Source of the DNA: Prolixibacteraceae bacterium
GTDB taxonomy: Bacteria > Bacteroidota > Bacteroidia > Bacteroidales > Prolixibacteraceae
Reading direction: 5' to 3'
Length of the DNA stretch: 64,000 bases
Assembly (NCBI GenBank): GCA_947475715.1
Contig: CANJNY010000008.1
Coordinates: forward strand, 1 to 64,000
Under the pieces are notes generated by a model, which saw only the letters and a list, made by a program, of their open reading frames with translations, ran no database searches and was not told the DNA's origin. Of this stretch, positions 33,908 through 43,970 are shown in pieces. A program made the position numbers and the translations under genes. Numbering within the stretch: the first letter of the stretch is position 1; each line of letters starts with the position of its first letter.

Positions 33908-35476
33908 GTGAAACAGATCCATTCAAATATAAATCGATCCGACGATCAGTTTAACCAAAAGGTTGAATCATTTGCTGAACTGATGAATGTTTACCATGGC
34001 CGGATGAATAGTATAATGCGGCGTGAAAAAGATTTATCGGTTATCAGACACCTTTCGAGAGGCAAACTGGATGCCAGACACAGAATTGAGCTGTTAATTG
34101 ATGAACAAACGCCCTTTTTGGAATTATCACCATTAGCTGCTTTCGGACAATATGACAATCAGTTTCCATCGGCTGGGATAATTACCGGAATTGGTAAAAT
34201 CCAGGGCAAAACATGTATGATTATTGCCAATGATGCAACGGTAAAGGGTGGAACCTATATTAGCGAAACGGTAAAAAAACATTTGCGCGGACAGGAGATC
34301 GCACTTCAAAATCACCTTCCATGTGTATATCTGGTCGATTCAGGTGGGATCTTCTTACCCGAACAAGCCAGAATCTTCCCTGATCACGATGGATTTGGGC
34401 GTATATTCTACAATCAGTCCCTAATGTCGGCAGCAGGTATACCCCAAATTTCGATTGTAATGGGGTCGTGCACTGCCGGCGGCGCATACGTGCCGGCAAT
34501 GAGTGATGAAACCATTATTGTTAAAAATCAGGGGACAATTTTTATCGGTGGTCCGCCTTTGGTTAAGGCTGCAACGGGCGAAGAGGTAACTGCAGAGGAG
34601 CTCGGTGGTGCCTTCGTTCATACCGGAATTTCCGGCGTAGCTGACCATCTTGCTGAAAACGAAATAGATGCTATACGAATCTGCAGAAATATCTTTGAAT
34701 TAATTCCACAGAACGACCCCCAGCAATTTGAAAAGCATCCCATCCGGGAGCCTGCTTTTGATGCGAAAGAATTGTACGGCTTGGCACCCATTGATCTGCG
34801 AAAACAGGTTGACGTTTATGAAATTATAGCCAGAATCGTTGACGGCAGTAATTTTGAAGAGTTTAAACGTGATTATGGAACAACACTAATTACCGGATAT
34901 TCCAGAATTTTAGGGTTTCCTGTTGGTATCATTGCCAATAATGGATTTCTAACTTCCGAATCATCCTTAAAAGGGGCCCATTTTATTGAGATCTGTAATT
35001 TCAGGAAAATCCCTCTACTCTTTCTTCAAAATATTTCCGGATTTATTGTGGGAAAAAAATACGAACACGAAGGAATAGCCCGCAACGGGGCAAAACTTAT
35101 TCATGCAGTTGCAACTGCTGTGGTACCAAAAATAACGGTAATTATTGGTGGTTCTTTTGGTGCCGGAAATTATGCAATGTCAGGAAGGGCTTATAATCCC
35201 AATTTCCTGTTTATGTGGCCCAATGCCAAAATCGGTGTAATGGGTGGACAACAGGCACAGCAAGTACTCAATTCGATAAAGGGGAACAGTGCAGATCAAA
35301 ATTCAGATCTGATTACCAGTTTTGAACAGGAGAGTTCAGCATATTACAGTTCATCAAGACTTTGGGATGACGGAATTATTGATCCGGCAGATACCCGATC
35401 AGTCGTTGGTCTGGCGATCTCAATCGCTTCAAATAAAAAGACAGGGGCACCTAAAACCGGAATATACAGAATGTAA
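33908..35476 (+). CDS. liuB: Methylcrotonyl-CoA carboxylase, carboxyltransferase (beta) subunit
   Basis: A 522-residue carboxyltransferase of the acyl-CoA carboxylase family. It transfers CO2 from carboxybiotin to 3-methylcrotonyl-CoA, giving 3-methylglutaconyl-CoA. The signatures are '[19 protein letters not shown]', '[24 protein letters not shown]', '[15 protein letters not shown]', '[19 protein letters not shown]' and '[17 protein letters not shown]'. The size matches MCC-beta. Neighbouring liuC and the biotin subunit decide for MCC over propionyl-CoA carboxylase. Start is GTG at 33908; no ATG fits. One base separates it from the next gene. Confidence 0.87.
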   Translation: MKQIHSNINRSDDQFNQKVESFAELMNVYHGRMNSIMRREKDLSVIRHLSRGKLDARHRIELLIDEQTPFLELSPLAAFGQYDNQFPSAGIITGIGKIQGKTCMIIANDATVKGGTYISETVKKHLRGQEIALQNHLPCVYLVDSGGIFLPEQARIFPDHDGFGRIFYNQSLMSAAGIPQISIVMGSCTAGGAYVPAMSDETIIVKNQGTIFIGGPPLVKAATGEEVTAEELGGAFVHTGISGVADHLAENEIDAIRICRNIFELIPQNDPQQFEKHPIREPAFDAKELYGLAPIDLRKQVDVYEIIARIVDGSNFEEFKRDYGTTLITGYSRILGFPVGIIANNGFLTSESSLKGAHFIEICNFRKIPLLFLQNISGFIVGKKYEHEGIARNGAKLIHAVATAVVPKITVIIGGSFGAGNYAMSGRAYNPNFLFMWPNAKIGVMGGQQAQQVLNSIKGNSADQNSDLITSFEQESSAYYSSSRLWDDGIIDPADTRSVVGLAISIASNKKTGAPKTGIYRM

Positions 35477-35477
35477 A

Positions 35478-36260
35478 ATGGAAGATTACCTAACCATAAA
35501 AACACAAATCAAAGGAGAGGTCATAACACTCTGGCTATCAAGGCCGGAGGTCCATAATGCCTTGAATGATCTGATGATTCGTGAAATATCATCCTTCTTC
35601 ACTGAGATTGAAGAAAATAACAAGGTAAGAATTGTAATAATCCGTGGAATGGGTAAATCATTTTGTTCAGGTGCCGACCTTGCCTGGATGAAAAGCTCCT
35701 TTACACTGAATGAAGCAGAAAATCTAAAGGAGAGCCATCAGTTATCCAATATGTTTAACCTGATCTTTAAAAGTAATAAAGTAATAATTGGCGCAATTCA
35801 CGGAAACGTTTTTGGGGGAGGTTTAGGATTAGTTGCTGCTTGCGACCTCGCATATTGTGTGACAAACGCTAAATTTTCACTTAGCGAAACGCGTATTGGG
35901 ATGGCCGCAGCCTCAATTACACCTTATCTGCTGCAAAAAATAAACCCTTCGAATCTGAAAGAACTGATATTTACAGCTAAAATCTTTGATGGAAATGAAG
36001 CAGTAAAGTATCAATTAATAAATCAGTCATTTATTGATCAAGAAGTTATGGATATTTATCTGAATTCGATTATTGATCAGATTATCCGCAATGGAAAGCA
36101 GGCAATCGTTATATCCAAGAAGTTGATTAATCAGCTTACGGAAATTGCCGTAACTGAAAAGATAAAACAGATTCCTCAATTATTAGCGCAGATCAGGGTA
36201 TCGCCAGAGGCACAGGAGGGATTTTCAGCATTTCTTGAAAAACGAAAACCAAAATGGTAA
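35478..36260 (+). CDS. liuC: Methylglutaconyl-CoA hydratase (enoyl-CoA hydratase family)
   Basis: A 260-residue crotonase-fold enzyme. 'LSRPEVHNALND', 'IRGMGKSFCSGADLAWMK' (oxyanion-hole region) and 'VFGGGLGLVAACDLAYC' followed by 'FSLSETRIGMAAASITPYLL' (catalytic Glu) are present. 'CSGADLAWMK' is the typical methylglutaconyl-CoA hydratase form. It converts 3-methylglutaconyl-CoA to HMG-CoA. The ATG at 35478 is chosen over a longer reading frame opening inside the preceding gene. Its place between the two MCC subunits is as in liu operons. Confidence 0.87.
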   Translation: MEDYLTIKTQIKGEVITLWLSRPEVHNALNDLMIREISSFFTEIEENNKVRIVIIRGMGKSFCSGADLAWMKSSFTLNEAENLKESHQLSNMFNLIFKSNKVIIGAIHGNVFGGGLGLVAACDLAYCVTNAKFSLSETRIGMAAASITPYLLQKINPSNLKELIFTAKIFDGNEAVKYQLINQSFIDQEVMDIYLNSIIDQIIRNGKQAIVISKKLINQLTEIAVTEKIKQIPQLLAQIRVSPEAQEGFSAFLEKRKPKW

Positions 36261-36315
36261 TTCTTACAAAAAAATACTTAATTCCAACTTTAAAATATTA
36301 TAAAACAGTAATATA

Positions 36316-38313
36316 ATGGAATTATTGAATAAAATATTAATTGCGAACAGGGGTGAGATAGCCTTACGAATAATCCGTTCGGCAAAAAAATTATCCATTA
36401 AAACAGTGGTAATTTATGCTGAATCCGAAAAGGAGGCAGATTATGTTTTTTTGGCAGATGAAGCTGTTAGTCTTGGCGAGGGGGATCTGGCATCTACTTT
36501 TTTGAATATCGAAAAGATTATTCAAATAGCAATTTCAACAAATTCTCAGGCAATTCATCCCGGTTACGGATTTCTTTCCGAAAGTACCGCTTTTGCAAAA
36601 GCATGCGAAGAGCATCAAATCATATTTATAGGCCCCCGTTCGGAGGTGTTGGAGTTAATGGGAAGTAAACCTGCGGCTAAGCTGCTTGCCGAAAGTCTCG
36701 GAATTCCTGTAGCTTTCAGTCATAAAATTGACTCTGATGGAACCCTGCCAGATGAAAATCAAATCAGTTTTCCGGTGTTGATCAAGGCTTCCTACGGCGG
36801 CGGCGGCAAAGGAATGGAACTTGTTCAGAACTATCAGGAGTTGAAGGATAAAGTTGATAAATCATCACGGATTGCATTGAATTACTTTGGAAATGGCGAG
36901 CTGTTTATTGAACAATTCATTCAAATGGCACGTCATGTCGAAGTTCAGATATTGGGTGATAATTTACACAATATCATACATTTATACGAGCGTGAATGTT
37001 CTATTCAAAGGAATCATCAAAAAATTATTGAAGAAGCTCCTGCAATTTTCTTATCCCCGGACCTACGTCAACGGATATTGAGTGCAGCTCTTACATTAGG
37101 TAAAGCTGTAGCCTATTCGGGGGCCGGTACCGTCGAATTTTTAGTCGATGAATCGGGAAATTTTTTCTTTATGGAGATGAATCCGCGAATTCAGGTTGAA
37201 CATGCTGTCACAGAACAGATAACAGGAATCGATATCGTTAGTGAGCAATTCAGGATCGCATCAGGATTTCAACTCTCTGTTTCGCAGGATGAGGTAAAAT
37301 TAACAGGACATTCCATTGAATTAAGAGTTTATGCCGAAAATCCGACGACCAATTTCACCCCTTCCACTACCCCACTGTTATGGGTTAATATACCGGAAAA
37401 TCCGTTTTTAAGAGTTGAATCTGATATTAATTCAAATCAGGCAACAAAAAATCAGTTTGATCCGTTATTGATAAAATTGATTGGTACAGCAACCGATCGT
37501 AAAACGGCAATTGTCCTGTTAAGGGAGCAGATTAAAAACCTGAACATTATAGGTCCTGAAACAAATACAAAATACCTGGAAACGATACTCGATCATTCGG
37601 AATATCTGGAAAATAAAATTTCAGTTGAATTCTGCAAAGAAAATCACAAAAATCTAATTGACAGTTATTCAACTAAATCCGATGTGCCCGGATTAGGTTA
37701 TTTAATCGCTTACTCGATCTTGATAGGCTACCTTAAACAAATTAAGGCTGAATCTGCTGACCCCTGGAAATACCTCGGATACTGGCGACTATCCTCTTTA
37801 GCAATCCCGCTGTCAATTGATGGAGAAATTTATTCAGTTTATTTGAACTTAAGAGAAAATCCAGATCCGGCGTTTAACCTGAACGGAATTAAAACTGAGT
37901 TCAGAATAGAGAATCAAACGATAAATAGTGCAGAAATTGTAATAAATAAACAAGCAAGGAGAATTTCAGCTATATTTGAAAATGAATATTTGCTAAGATT
38001 AAGCCTTGAAAATATTCAACATCTGATATTATTTCCCGGTATATTAAAAAAATATCCGGAAATAATTGGAAGATCGGAGGATGAATCAAACCTTGATAAA
38101 GGTGAAATAAAATCTCCATTACATGGAAAAATACTTGAAATCAATGTAAAAGAGAATCAAATCGTAAAAAAAGGGGATCTTTTGATGGTGATTGAAGCGA
38201 TGAAATCTGAGAATCGCATCCTCTCACCCAGAGATGCCAGAGTGAAAAAAATTGCTGTTATTGTGGGATCTCAGGTGACAGATCGGATGCCACTTATATT
38301 TCTGGAGGAATAA
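36316..38313 (+). CDS. liuD: Methylcrotonyl-CoA carboxylase, biotin carboxylase/carrier (alpha) subunit
   Basis: A 665-residue biotin enzyme. Residues 1-450 are biotin carboxylase: 'KILIANRGEIALRIIRSAK', 'HPGYGFLSES', 'KASYGGGGKGMELV' (glycine-rich ATP loop), 'VEVQILGD' and 'EMNPRIQVEHAVTE'. Residues about 595-665 are the biotinyl domain with Lys630 in Glu-Ala-Met-Lys-Ser-Glu-Asn. The usual Met after the biotinylated Lys is Ser here. The intervening BT region is divergent. It forms the MCC holoenzyme with the liuB product. The next gene starts one base after the stop. Confidence 0.87.
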   Translation: MELLNKILIANRGEIALRIIRSAKKLSIKTVVIYAESEKEADYVFLADEAVSLGEGDLASTFLNIEKIIQIAISTNSQAIHPGYGFLSESTAFAKACEEHQIIFIGPRSEVLELMGSKPAAKLLAESLGIPVAFSHKIDSDGTLPDENQISFPVLIKASYGGGGKGMELVQNYQELKDKVDKSSRIALNYFGNGELFIEQFIQMARHVEVQILGDNLHNIIHLYERECSIQRNHQKIIEEAPAIFLSPDLRQRILSAALTLGKAVAYSGAGTVEFLVDESGNFFFMEMNPRIQVEHAVTEQITGIDIVSEQFRIASGFQLSVSQDEVKLTGHSIELRVYAENPTTNFTPSTTPLLWVNIPENPFLRVESDINSNQATKNQFDPLLIKLIGTATDRKTAIVLLREQIKNLNIIGPETNTKYLETILDHSEYLENKISVEFCKENHKNLIDSYSTKSDVPGLGYLIAYSILIGYLKQIKAESADPWKYLGYWRLSSLAIPLSIDGEIYSVYLNLRENPDPAFNLNGIKTEFRIENQTINSAEIVINKQARRISAIFENEYLLRLSLENIQHLILFPGILKKYPEIIGRSEDESNLDKGEIKSPLHGKILEINVKENQIVKKGDLLMVIEAMKSENRILSPRDARVKKIAVIVGSQVTDRMPLIFLEE

Positions 38314-38314
38314 A

Positions 38315-39457
38315 ATGAATGAATTATTAGACAGCCGGTATATTGAATACCGGCAAAAAATCAGAGAATTTGCCGAGAGTTTTGTTAAGCCTGTAGCAGT
38401 TATTCAGGATGAAAAAGAAGAATTCCCGGTTGATTTGGCCTTAAAAATGGGCAAAGCAGGATTATTCGGAATTACAATACCTGCCAAGTATGGAGGACAA
38501 GGTTTAGACTACATCTCCTATATAATTGCTGTTGAAGAACTTGCACGCGTAGATAGTTCACCTGCCGCTACAATTGCAGCACACAATTCACTGGGGTTAA
38601 ATCCGATTTATACTTTCGGAACTGAAGAACAGAAGCTAAAATACCTTCCTGGATTATGTACAGGCGAAAAATTATGGGCATTTGGCCTGACTGAAGATAA
38701 TGCCGGTTCTGATGCAAAAGGGGTCGAAACGGAAGCGACTCTTGAAAATGGGGAATGGGTGATAAACGGAACAAAAATGTTTATTACAAACAGTTGTTCT
38801 TCCATTGCTAAAGGAATTACTGTTCAGGCTATTACCGGCTATAACGGGGATAAAAAGGAGTTATCGGCAATCCTGCTCGACAGGTCGGTACCCGGATACT
38901 CAACCTCCGCTATAAAGGGGAAGTTGATGTGGCGTGCCGTTGATAACGGCAAACTCAATTTTGAAAATTGCAGGGTTCCCGAATCCAATATTCTGGGGAA
39001 ACGGGGAGAAGGGATGAAAATAATGCTTTCGACTCTTGATGGCGGAAGATTGTCGATCGCGGCAATCGGCCTTGGACTGGCACAAGGTGCTTATGAAATG
39101 GCAGTGGCCTATGCTCAGAAGCGCAGACAGTTCGGAAAAGCGTTGGTTGACTTTCAAACCACCTCTTTTAAACTCGCAGAAATGGCGATGAAGATTGAAC
39201 TGGCACGAAACACGCTCTATCATACCTGCAGGCTTAAAGAGGCAGGATTACCATACGGAAAGCAGGCAGCAATGTCTAAACTATATTGCTCTGATATTGC
39301 ACGTGAAATCGCAGGTGAATCACTTCAGATTCATGGCGGGTTCGGATTTCTGCGCGAAAACCATATTGAGCGGTTTTACAGGGATCAAAGACTTCTTTCA
39401 ATTGGCGAAGGGACATCTGAAATATTAAAGATGGTCATAGCCCGATACGTTTTATAG
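38315..39457 (+). CDS. liuA: Acyl-CoA dehydrogenase, probably isovaleryl-CoA dehydrogenase
   Basis: A 380-residue FAD-dependent acyl-CoA dehydrogenase that desaturates acyl-CoA at C2-C3 and passes electrons to ETF. The motifs are 'GLFGITIPAKYGGQGLDY', 'LWAFGLTEDNAGSDAKGVET', 'GTKMFITN', 'GGRLSIAAIGLGLAQGAYEMAVAYA', 'RRQFGKALVDFQ', 'LQIHGGFGFLRENHIERFYRDQR', and 'IGEGTSEILKMVIARYVL' (C-terminal Glu is the catalytic base in short- and medium-chain enzymes). In true isovaleryl-CoA dehydrogenase the base lies elsewhere, so the substrate call is based on operon context. It is followed after 18 bases by fni. Confidence 0.83.
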   Translation: MNELLDSRYIEYRQKIREFAESFVKPVAVIQDEKEEFPVDLALKMGKAGLFGITIPAKYGGQGLDYISYIIAVEELARVDSSPAATIAAHNSLGLNPIYTFGTEEQKLKYLPGLCTGEKLWAFGLTEDNAGSDAKGVETEATLENGEWVINGTKMFITNSCSSIAKGITVQAITGYNGDKKELSAILLDRSVPGYSTSAIKGKLMWRAVDNGKLNFENCRVPESNILGKRGEGMKIMLSTLDGGRLSIAAIGLGLAQGAYEMAVAYAQKRRQFGKALVDFQTTSFKLAEMAMKIELARNTLYHTCRLKEAGLPYGKQAAMSKLYCSDIAREIAGESLQIHGGFGFLRENHIERFYRDQRLLSIGEGTSEILKMVIARYVL

Positions 39458-39475
39458 CACAATTTCGAAAAAATC

Positions 39476-40537
39476 ATGGCACTAGCTGATATTCCGGATA
39501 TCCCCAAAAATGATACTATTGGAGACGATTCACAACGAAAATCAGATCATATAAATCTGACAATAAAATCGCAAACATTGGCAAATGAAGCAGATAATCG
39601 TTTCTACTATGAGCCAATGATTTCAGGATTTCCATTGAAACCTTTAGAGGCCACCCCATTTGCGGGAAAATTAATGAAGGTTCCAATCTGGGTTTCCAGT
39701 ATGACCGGAGGCCATCTCGCTTCAGGTAAAATAAACCGTCATCTCGCCATGGCTTGCAAGGAATTCGGTATGGGTATGGGACTTGGTTCGTGCCGGATGC
39801 TTCTTCGCGAAGAGACCTATTTTAACGATTTCGATGTCCGTTCGATCATCGGTGACGAAAATCCACTCTTTGCCAACCTTGGAATTGCTCAGATTGAAGA
39901 GATGGTTGAACGAAATCAAACTGACCAACTTCGCCGCTTAATCGATCGCTTAAAAGCTGACGGACTGATCATTCATGTCAATCCGCTTCAGGAGTGGGTT
40001 CAACCGGAAGGAAACATAATTAAACATTCGCCTGTTGAAACCATCGAAAGATTATTGGAATTAATTGATTTTAAATTAATTGTAAAAGAAGTTGGACAAG
40101 GTTTCGGACCCAAAAGTATCCACCGTCTGTTGCAGCTCCCTCTTGCAGCGATTGAATTTGGGGCTTTTGGAGGAACCAATTTTGCGAAAGTTGAAATATT
40201 ACGCAGCTCGACCTTAAAACAAGAACTACACCAACCATTTGTTAATGTAGGTGTTACCGCCACTGAGATGGTTGATTTAGTGAACGATATGGTCTTGAGC
40301 GGGAATAAATTTGTTTGTAATCAGCTGATTATATCCGGAGGTATACATAGTTATCTCGACGGTTATTACCTGACCCAGAAATCGGTACTGCCAGCTATTT
40401 ATGCACAGGCATCTTCATTTTTGAAATATAGCCAGGGCGATTATGCTGAACTACAGCAATTTGTTACTGCACAAATTGAAGGGTATAAAATGGCAAGGAA
40501 CTTCCTCACGTTGAAGGAACCCAAGAGATTCCAATAA
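39476..40537 (+). CDS. fni: Type 2 isopentenyl-diphosphate isomerase
   Basis: A 353-residue FMN-dependent enzyme that interconverts IPP and DMAPP. 'QRKSDHINLTIKSQTL' at the start, 'VPIWVSSMTGGHLASGKINRHLA', 'GMGLGSCRMLL', 'ADGLIIHVNPLQEWVQPEG', 'VKEVGQGFGP' and 'AIEFGAFGGTNFAKVE' match the Fni/IDI-2 family. It follows the acyl-CoA dehydrogenase gene after only 18 bases, physically linking leucine degradation to isoprenoid synthesis. HMG-CoA reductase follows after 96 bases. Confidence 0.9.
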   Translation: MALADIPDIPKNDTIGDDSQRKSDHINLTIKSQTLANEADNRFYYEPMISGFPLKPLEATPFAGKLMKVPIWVSSMTGGHLASGKINRHLAMACKEFGMGMGLGSCRMLLREETYFNDFDVRSIIGDENPLFANLGIAQIEEMVERNQTDQLRRLIDRLKADGLIIHVNPLQEWVQPEGNIIKHSPVETIERLLELIDFKLIVKEVGQGFGPKSIHRLLQLPLAAIEFGAFGGTNFAKVEILRSSTLKQELHQPFVNVGVTATEMVDLVNDMVLSGNKFVCNQLIISGGIHSYLDGYYLTQKSVLPAIYAQASSFLKYSQGDYAELQQFVTAQIEGYKMARNFLTLKEPKRFQ

Positions 40538-40633
40538 CATCTTGAATAAGCTATTCGTAACCAGTTTCAGGAATCAAAGTCCCCATTTTAGCTGATATTT
40601 AAATATCTCAAAGAAAATTATTTACCTTTAGGC

Positions 40634-41941
40634 ATGACCATTATCTCAGGTTTCTCGAAATTCACACATAAGCAGCGATTAGCTTTTCTTGTCGGTCATT
40701 CTGATTTAAATGATTCACAGGCAATGTGTTTTAATGAATTCAATGCTACGGAAGAGAATCAGCAGCGCCTGTTAAGTGAAATGATTGAAAACTATATTGG
40801 AAATTTTCCAATACCAATGGGTGTGGTAACCAATATGATGATTAATAATGAGTCATATATCGTCCCTTTTGTGACCGAAGAGAGTTCAGTGGTAGCTGCA
40901 GCTTCGAAAGCAGCCAAATATTGGGCAGAAAGGGGTGGCTTTCATGCCAGAGTTGAAGCAATGACCAAAAAAGGGCAGGTACACTTTACATGGAATGGAA
41001 ATTCGGCGGTGATACAACAATTATTTCCGGAAATCAAAATTAAATTCCTTGAAGCAACCAGCGAAATAACAGGTAAAATGAGACAAAGGGGAGGTGGAAT
41101 ATCGGATATTCAACTTCTTGATAAAACAAAGGAACTAAAAGATTATTATCAGATTGACGTCTCTTTTGAAACTTCAGATGCCATGGGTGCCAATTTTATA
41201 AATACGACCCTCGAGAAAATTGCATCCGTTTTACTAAATCTGCCCCAACTAAATACCGATGAATTTAGGATTGAAATAATCATGTCAATCCTCTCAAACT
41301 ATACACCCGATTGTAAAGTAACTTGTTGGGTAGAATGTCCTGTTGAAAAATTATCAGGATGGAATAAAACATTGCCATATAATACTTTTGCTTCGAGATT
41401 TAAACAATCAGTTGATATAGCCAATCTTGATATTTCGAGGGCGGTGACCCATAACAAAGGCATTTTTAATGGCATCGATGCTGTATTGGTGGCAACCGGT
41501 AACGACTATAGGGCCACAGCAGCTGGAGCTCATGCCTATGCTTCCAGGAAAGGTACTTACAAAGGATTAACCATGGTAACGCTCACTGAGGGTATGTTCA
41601 GGTATGAACTTGAAATTCCATTGGCAATCGGAACGGTAGGAGGAATTACACAGGTCCATCCGATCGTAAAAAATGTGATGGCTGTTTTAAAATTTCCGGA
41701 TGCCAAAAAGCTGATGATGATTGCAGCAGCTTCGGGTCTTGCCAATAATTTCTCAGCTATTGCGTCATTAATTACAACCGGCATCCAGACCGGTCATATG
41801 AAAATGCACCTTTCCAACCTATTAAATCAGCTTAATGCTACTGAAACAGAACGAAGCCTTGCGAATGAATTCTTCTCAGATAAAACAGTAAGTAATTCGG
41901 CTGTAAATGATTTCATTATTTCAATTAGGGCGGAATTATAA
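40634..41941 (+). CDS. mvaA: Hydroxymethylglutaryl-CoA reductase (class II-like)
   Basis: A 435-residue enzyme that reduces HMG-CoA to mevalonate. 'VPFVTEESSVVAAASKAAKYW' holds the catalytic Glu, 'RAVTHNKGIFNGIDA' the Lys, 'DAMGANFINT' the cofactor loop, 'GTVGGIT' the turn, and 'GIQTGHMKMHL' the catalytic His. Bacterial class II enzymes have this order. The 96-base gap upstream holds a near-promoter box TACCTTTA (about 40624), so it may have its own start as well as readthrough. Direction in the cell is not fixed by sequence; the downstream kinases argue for mevalonate synthesis. Confidence 0.92.
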   Translation: MTIISGFSKFTHKQRLAFLVGHSDLNDSQAMCFNEFNATEENQQRLLSEMIENYIGNFPIPMGVVTNMMINNESYIVPFVTEESSVVAAASKAAKYWAERGGFHARVEAMTKKGQVHFTWNGNSAVIQQLFPEIKIKFLEATSEITGKMRQRGGGISDIQLLDKTKELKDYYQIDVSFETSDAMGANFINTTLEKIASVLLNLPQLNTDEFRIEIIMSILSNYTPDCKVTCWVECPVEKLSGWNKTLPYNTFASRFKQSVDIANLDISRAVTHNKGIFNGIDAVLVATGNDYRATAAGAHAYASRKGTYKGLTMVTLTEGMFRYELEIPLAIGTVGGITQVHPIVKNVMAVLKFPDAKKLMMIAAASGLANNFSAIASLITTGIQTGHMKMHLSNLLNQLNATETERSLANEFFSDKTVSNSAVNDFIISIRAEL

Positions 41942-41952
41942 ACATTGCTGAG

Positions 41953-42867
41953 ATGAAAACCTTTAAATCGCAAACTAAATTAATGTTAACCGGTGAATAC
42001 CTTGTACTTAAGGGTGCAATTTCACTTGCCTTACCATTAAAGTTCAGCCAGCAACTAACGGTTCAGCAATATCAGGGAATCCCTTCAGTGAAGTGGACCT
42101 CTCTGATTGATAACGATTTATGGTTTCATGCCACTATTCTACTCCCCGACTTTCATATTTCAGAAACAAATAATCCGGGTTTATCCGAAACTCTTGTTAA
42201 GATTCTTCAAACTGCCAAAATACTCAATCCTAGATTCTTAGAGCATGGTACAGAGCATCAGGTAACTTCGTTAATGGATTTTAATCCGGCATGGGGAATC
42301 GGTTCAAGCAGTTCACTGATCTCAAACATCGCCTGGTGGGCAGAATGTGATCCTTTCAAACTTAATAATTTAATTTTTAATGGTTCAGGATATGATATTG
42401 CATGTGCCAGATCTTCATCGCCGATCCGATACCAGATATCTGAAAACCAACCACTTTATCAGAAGTCCGATTTTCATCCCGACTTCTACCGACAGATTTA
42501 TTTCATTTACCTTAACCGCAAACAAAACTCGAAGGAAAGTATTGGCAAATCAGATCTCTCGAATGTGAAGCCCGGGGATATTGATTCAATCTCTGAACTC
42601 ACCCTTGCACTTGAAAAGGCAAATAGCCTTTCAATATTTAAGGAATTAATGAATCAACATGAGGAATTAATTTCAACTATTCTTCAAATAGAACCTGTTA
42701 AGTCTTTGTATTTTAATAATTTTAAAGGATCTATCAAATCATTGGGCGCATGGGGTGGTGATTTTATAATGGCTGCCTCTTCCGAATCAGAGCAGTATAT
42801 ACGAAACTATTTTACAGAGAAAAATTTAACTACTATTTTCAGATATGATGAAGTTATTCCATTTTGA
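41953..42867 (+). CDS. GYDIA-family GHMP kinase, candidate phosphomevalonate kinase
   Basis: A 304-residue member of the GHMP kinase superfamily. 'WGIGSSSSLISNIAWW' (about 116-131) is the ATP-binding loop and 'GSGYDIACARSSSPIRYQ' (about 142-159) is the family's name motif. A second GHMP glycine-rich segment 'SIKSLGAWGGDFIMAAS' is near the C-terminus. The family is specific to Bacteroidetes and lies among mevalonate genes; its substrate has not been established to my knowledge. As both mevalonate kinase and the decarboxylase are recognisable nearby and no classical phosphomevalonate kinase is, it is the best candidate for that missing step. Confidence 0.82.
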   Translation: MKTFKSQTKLMLTGEYLVLKGAISLALPLKFSQQLTVQQYQGIPSVKWTSLIDNDLWFHATILLPDFHISETNNPGLSETLVKILQTAKILNPRFLEHGTEHQVTSLMDFNPAWGIGSSSSLISNIAWWAECDPFKLNNLIFNGSGYDIACARSSSPIRYQISENQPLYQKSDFHPDFYRQIYFIYLNRKQNSKESIGKSDLSNVKPGDIDSISELTLALEKANSLSIFKELMNQHEELISTILQIEPVKSLYFNNFKGSIKSLGAWGGDFIMAASSESEQYIRNYFTEKNLTTIFRYDEVIPF

Positions 42868-42901
42868 TAGCTTCTGAAAACAGATAATACAAAACACTAA
42901 A

Positions 42902-43969
42902 ATGAGCGAAGAGTCAATAAATATCGGCTGGCGTGCCCCTTCGAATATCGCGTTGGTTAAATATTGGGGAAAAAGGGATAATCAGCTCCCTGAGAATGGA
43001 TCATTAAGCATAACCCTTGAAAAATCAACCACAACCACATTTCTATCTTTTTGTAAAAAGGGGGTGGAGAATCGGGATATTTCACTGAAGTACTATTTTC
43101 ACAATGAGCAGGTTCTCCCATTCGAGAAAAAAACAGCACTGCTTCTAAATAAATTAGTCTCTGAAATGTCGTTTCTTAGCGATTATGAACTTATTTTTCA
43201 TAGTGAAAACAACTTTCCCCATTCAACCGGCATCGCCTCTTCTGCATCATCCATGGGTGCACTCGCCCTTTGTCTGGTCAGTATGGAGGAGATTATCACA
43301 AAAATTAAACTAAGTAAGGATGATTTCTTCAGAAGAGCTTCTTATATTGCAAGGCTTGGCTCAGGAAGCGCCTCGCGATCTGTTTACGGAGGTCTTGTGT
43401 CATGGGGCAAGAGTGAGTCCATTTTAGAATCCTCGGACCAATATGCCACCCCTTTCCCCCTGCATGAGGGTAGTCGCCTTAAAACAGTTATGGATATAAT
43501 CCTGATCGTTAGTGCACAGGAAAAATCAGTCTCAAGTTCCAGGGGGCATGCACTGATGAACGTTCACCCTTACCGCGAAGCCAGAAAAACACAGGCGAAC
43601 AATAACCTTACTGAAATTACGCAAGCCATTCGCAATGATGATTATCAGTCAATTGCATCGATTGCTGAAAATGAAGCGCTCTCGCTTCATGCATTGCTAA
43701 TGACCTCCGGATCTGATGGCCTGTTATTAAAGCCCAATACCTTAAATATTATAGAAGAAATTAAGCGATTTAGAGAGCGATCCGGACTTGATCTGTTTTT
43801 TACCATTGATGCAGGGCCTAATGTTCATCTGATTTATTACCTGGATCAACGGGATCAGGTGCTTGAATTTGTTAATCAAACACTGAGTCAGTATTGCGAA
43901 GAGGGAAAGTGGATCGATGATCAAATTGGTAATGGCCCCCAACTATTAACTACACCGGTGACAAACTAA
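42902..43969 (+). CDS. mvaD: Diphosphomevalonate decarboxylase
   Basis: A 355-residue GHMP-family enzyme that phosphorylates and decarboxylates mevalonate diphosphate to IPP. The motifs 'WRAPSNIALVKYWGKRD', 'PHSTGIASSASSMGALA' and 'ARLGSGSASRSVYGGLVSWG' are diagnostic, the last holding the Ser/Arg that bind substrate. The catalytic Asp is in 'FTIDAGPNVH'. It sits between the GYDIA kinase and mevalonate kinase; one base separates it from the latter. Confidence 0.92.
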   Translation: MSEESINIGWRAPSNIALVKYWGKRDNQLPENGSLSITLEKSTTTTFLSFCKKGVENRDISLKYYFHNEQVLPFEKKTALLLNKLVSEMSFLSDYELIFHSENNFPHSTGIASSASSMGALALCLVSMEEIITKIKLSKDDFFRRASYIARLGSGSASRSVYGGLVSWGKSESILESSDQYATPFPLHEGSRLKTVMDIILIVSAQEKSVSSSRGHALMNVHPYREARKTQANNNLTEITQAIRNDDYQSIASIAENEALSLHALLMTSGSDGLLLKPNTLNIIEEIKRFRERSGLDLFFTIDAGPNVHLIYYLDQRDQVLEFVNQTLSQYCEEGKWIDDQIGNGPQLLTTPVTN

Positions 43970-43970
43970 G

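Noticed and set aside
35322-35477. Longer start for the methylglutaconyl-CoA hydratase gene inside liuB
   Set aside because: The family begins at the ATG at 35478; the upstream codons overlap the liuB coding sequence and read unlike protein.
31474-39457. Reading the carboxylase genes as propionyl-CoA or geranyl-CoA carboxylase
   Set aside because: The hydratase between the two carboxylase subunits and the adjacent acyl-CoA dehydrogenase match liu operons; geranyl-CoA carboxylase clusters have other partners. Propionyl-CoA carboxylase cannot be excluded from the subunits alone.
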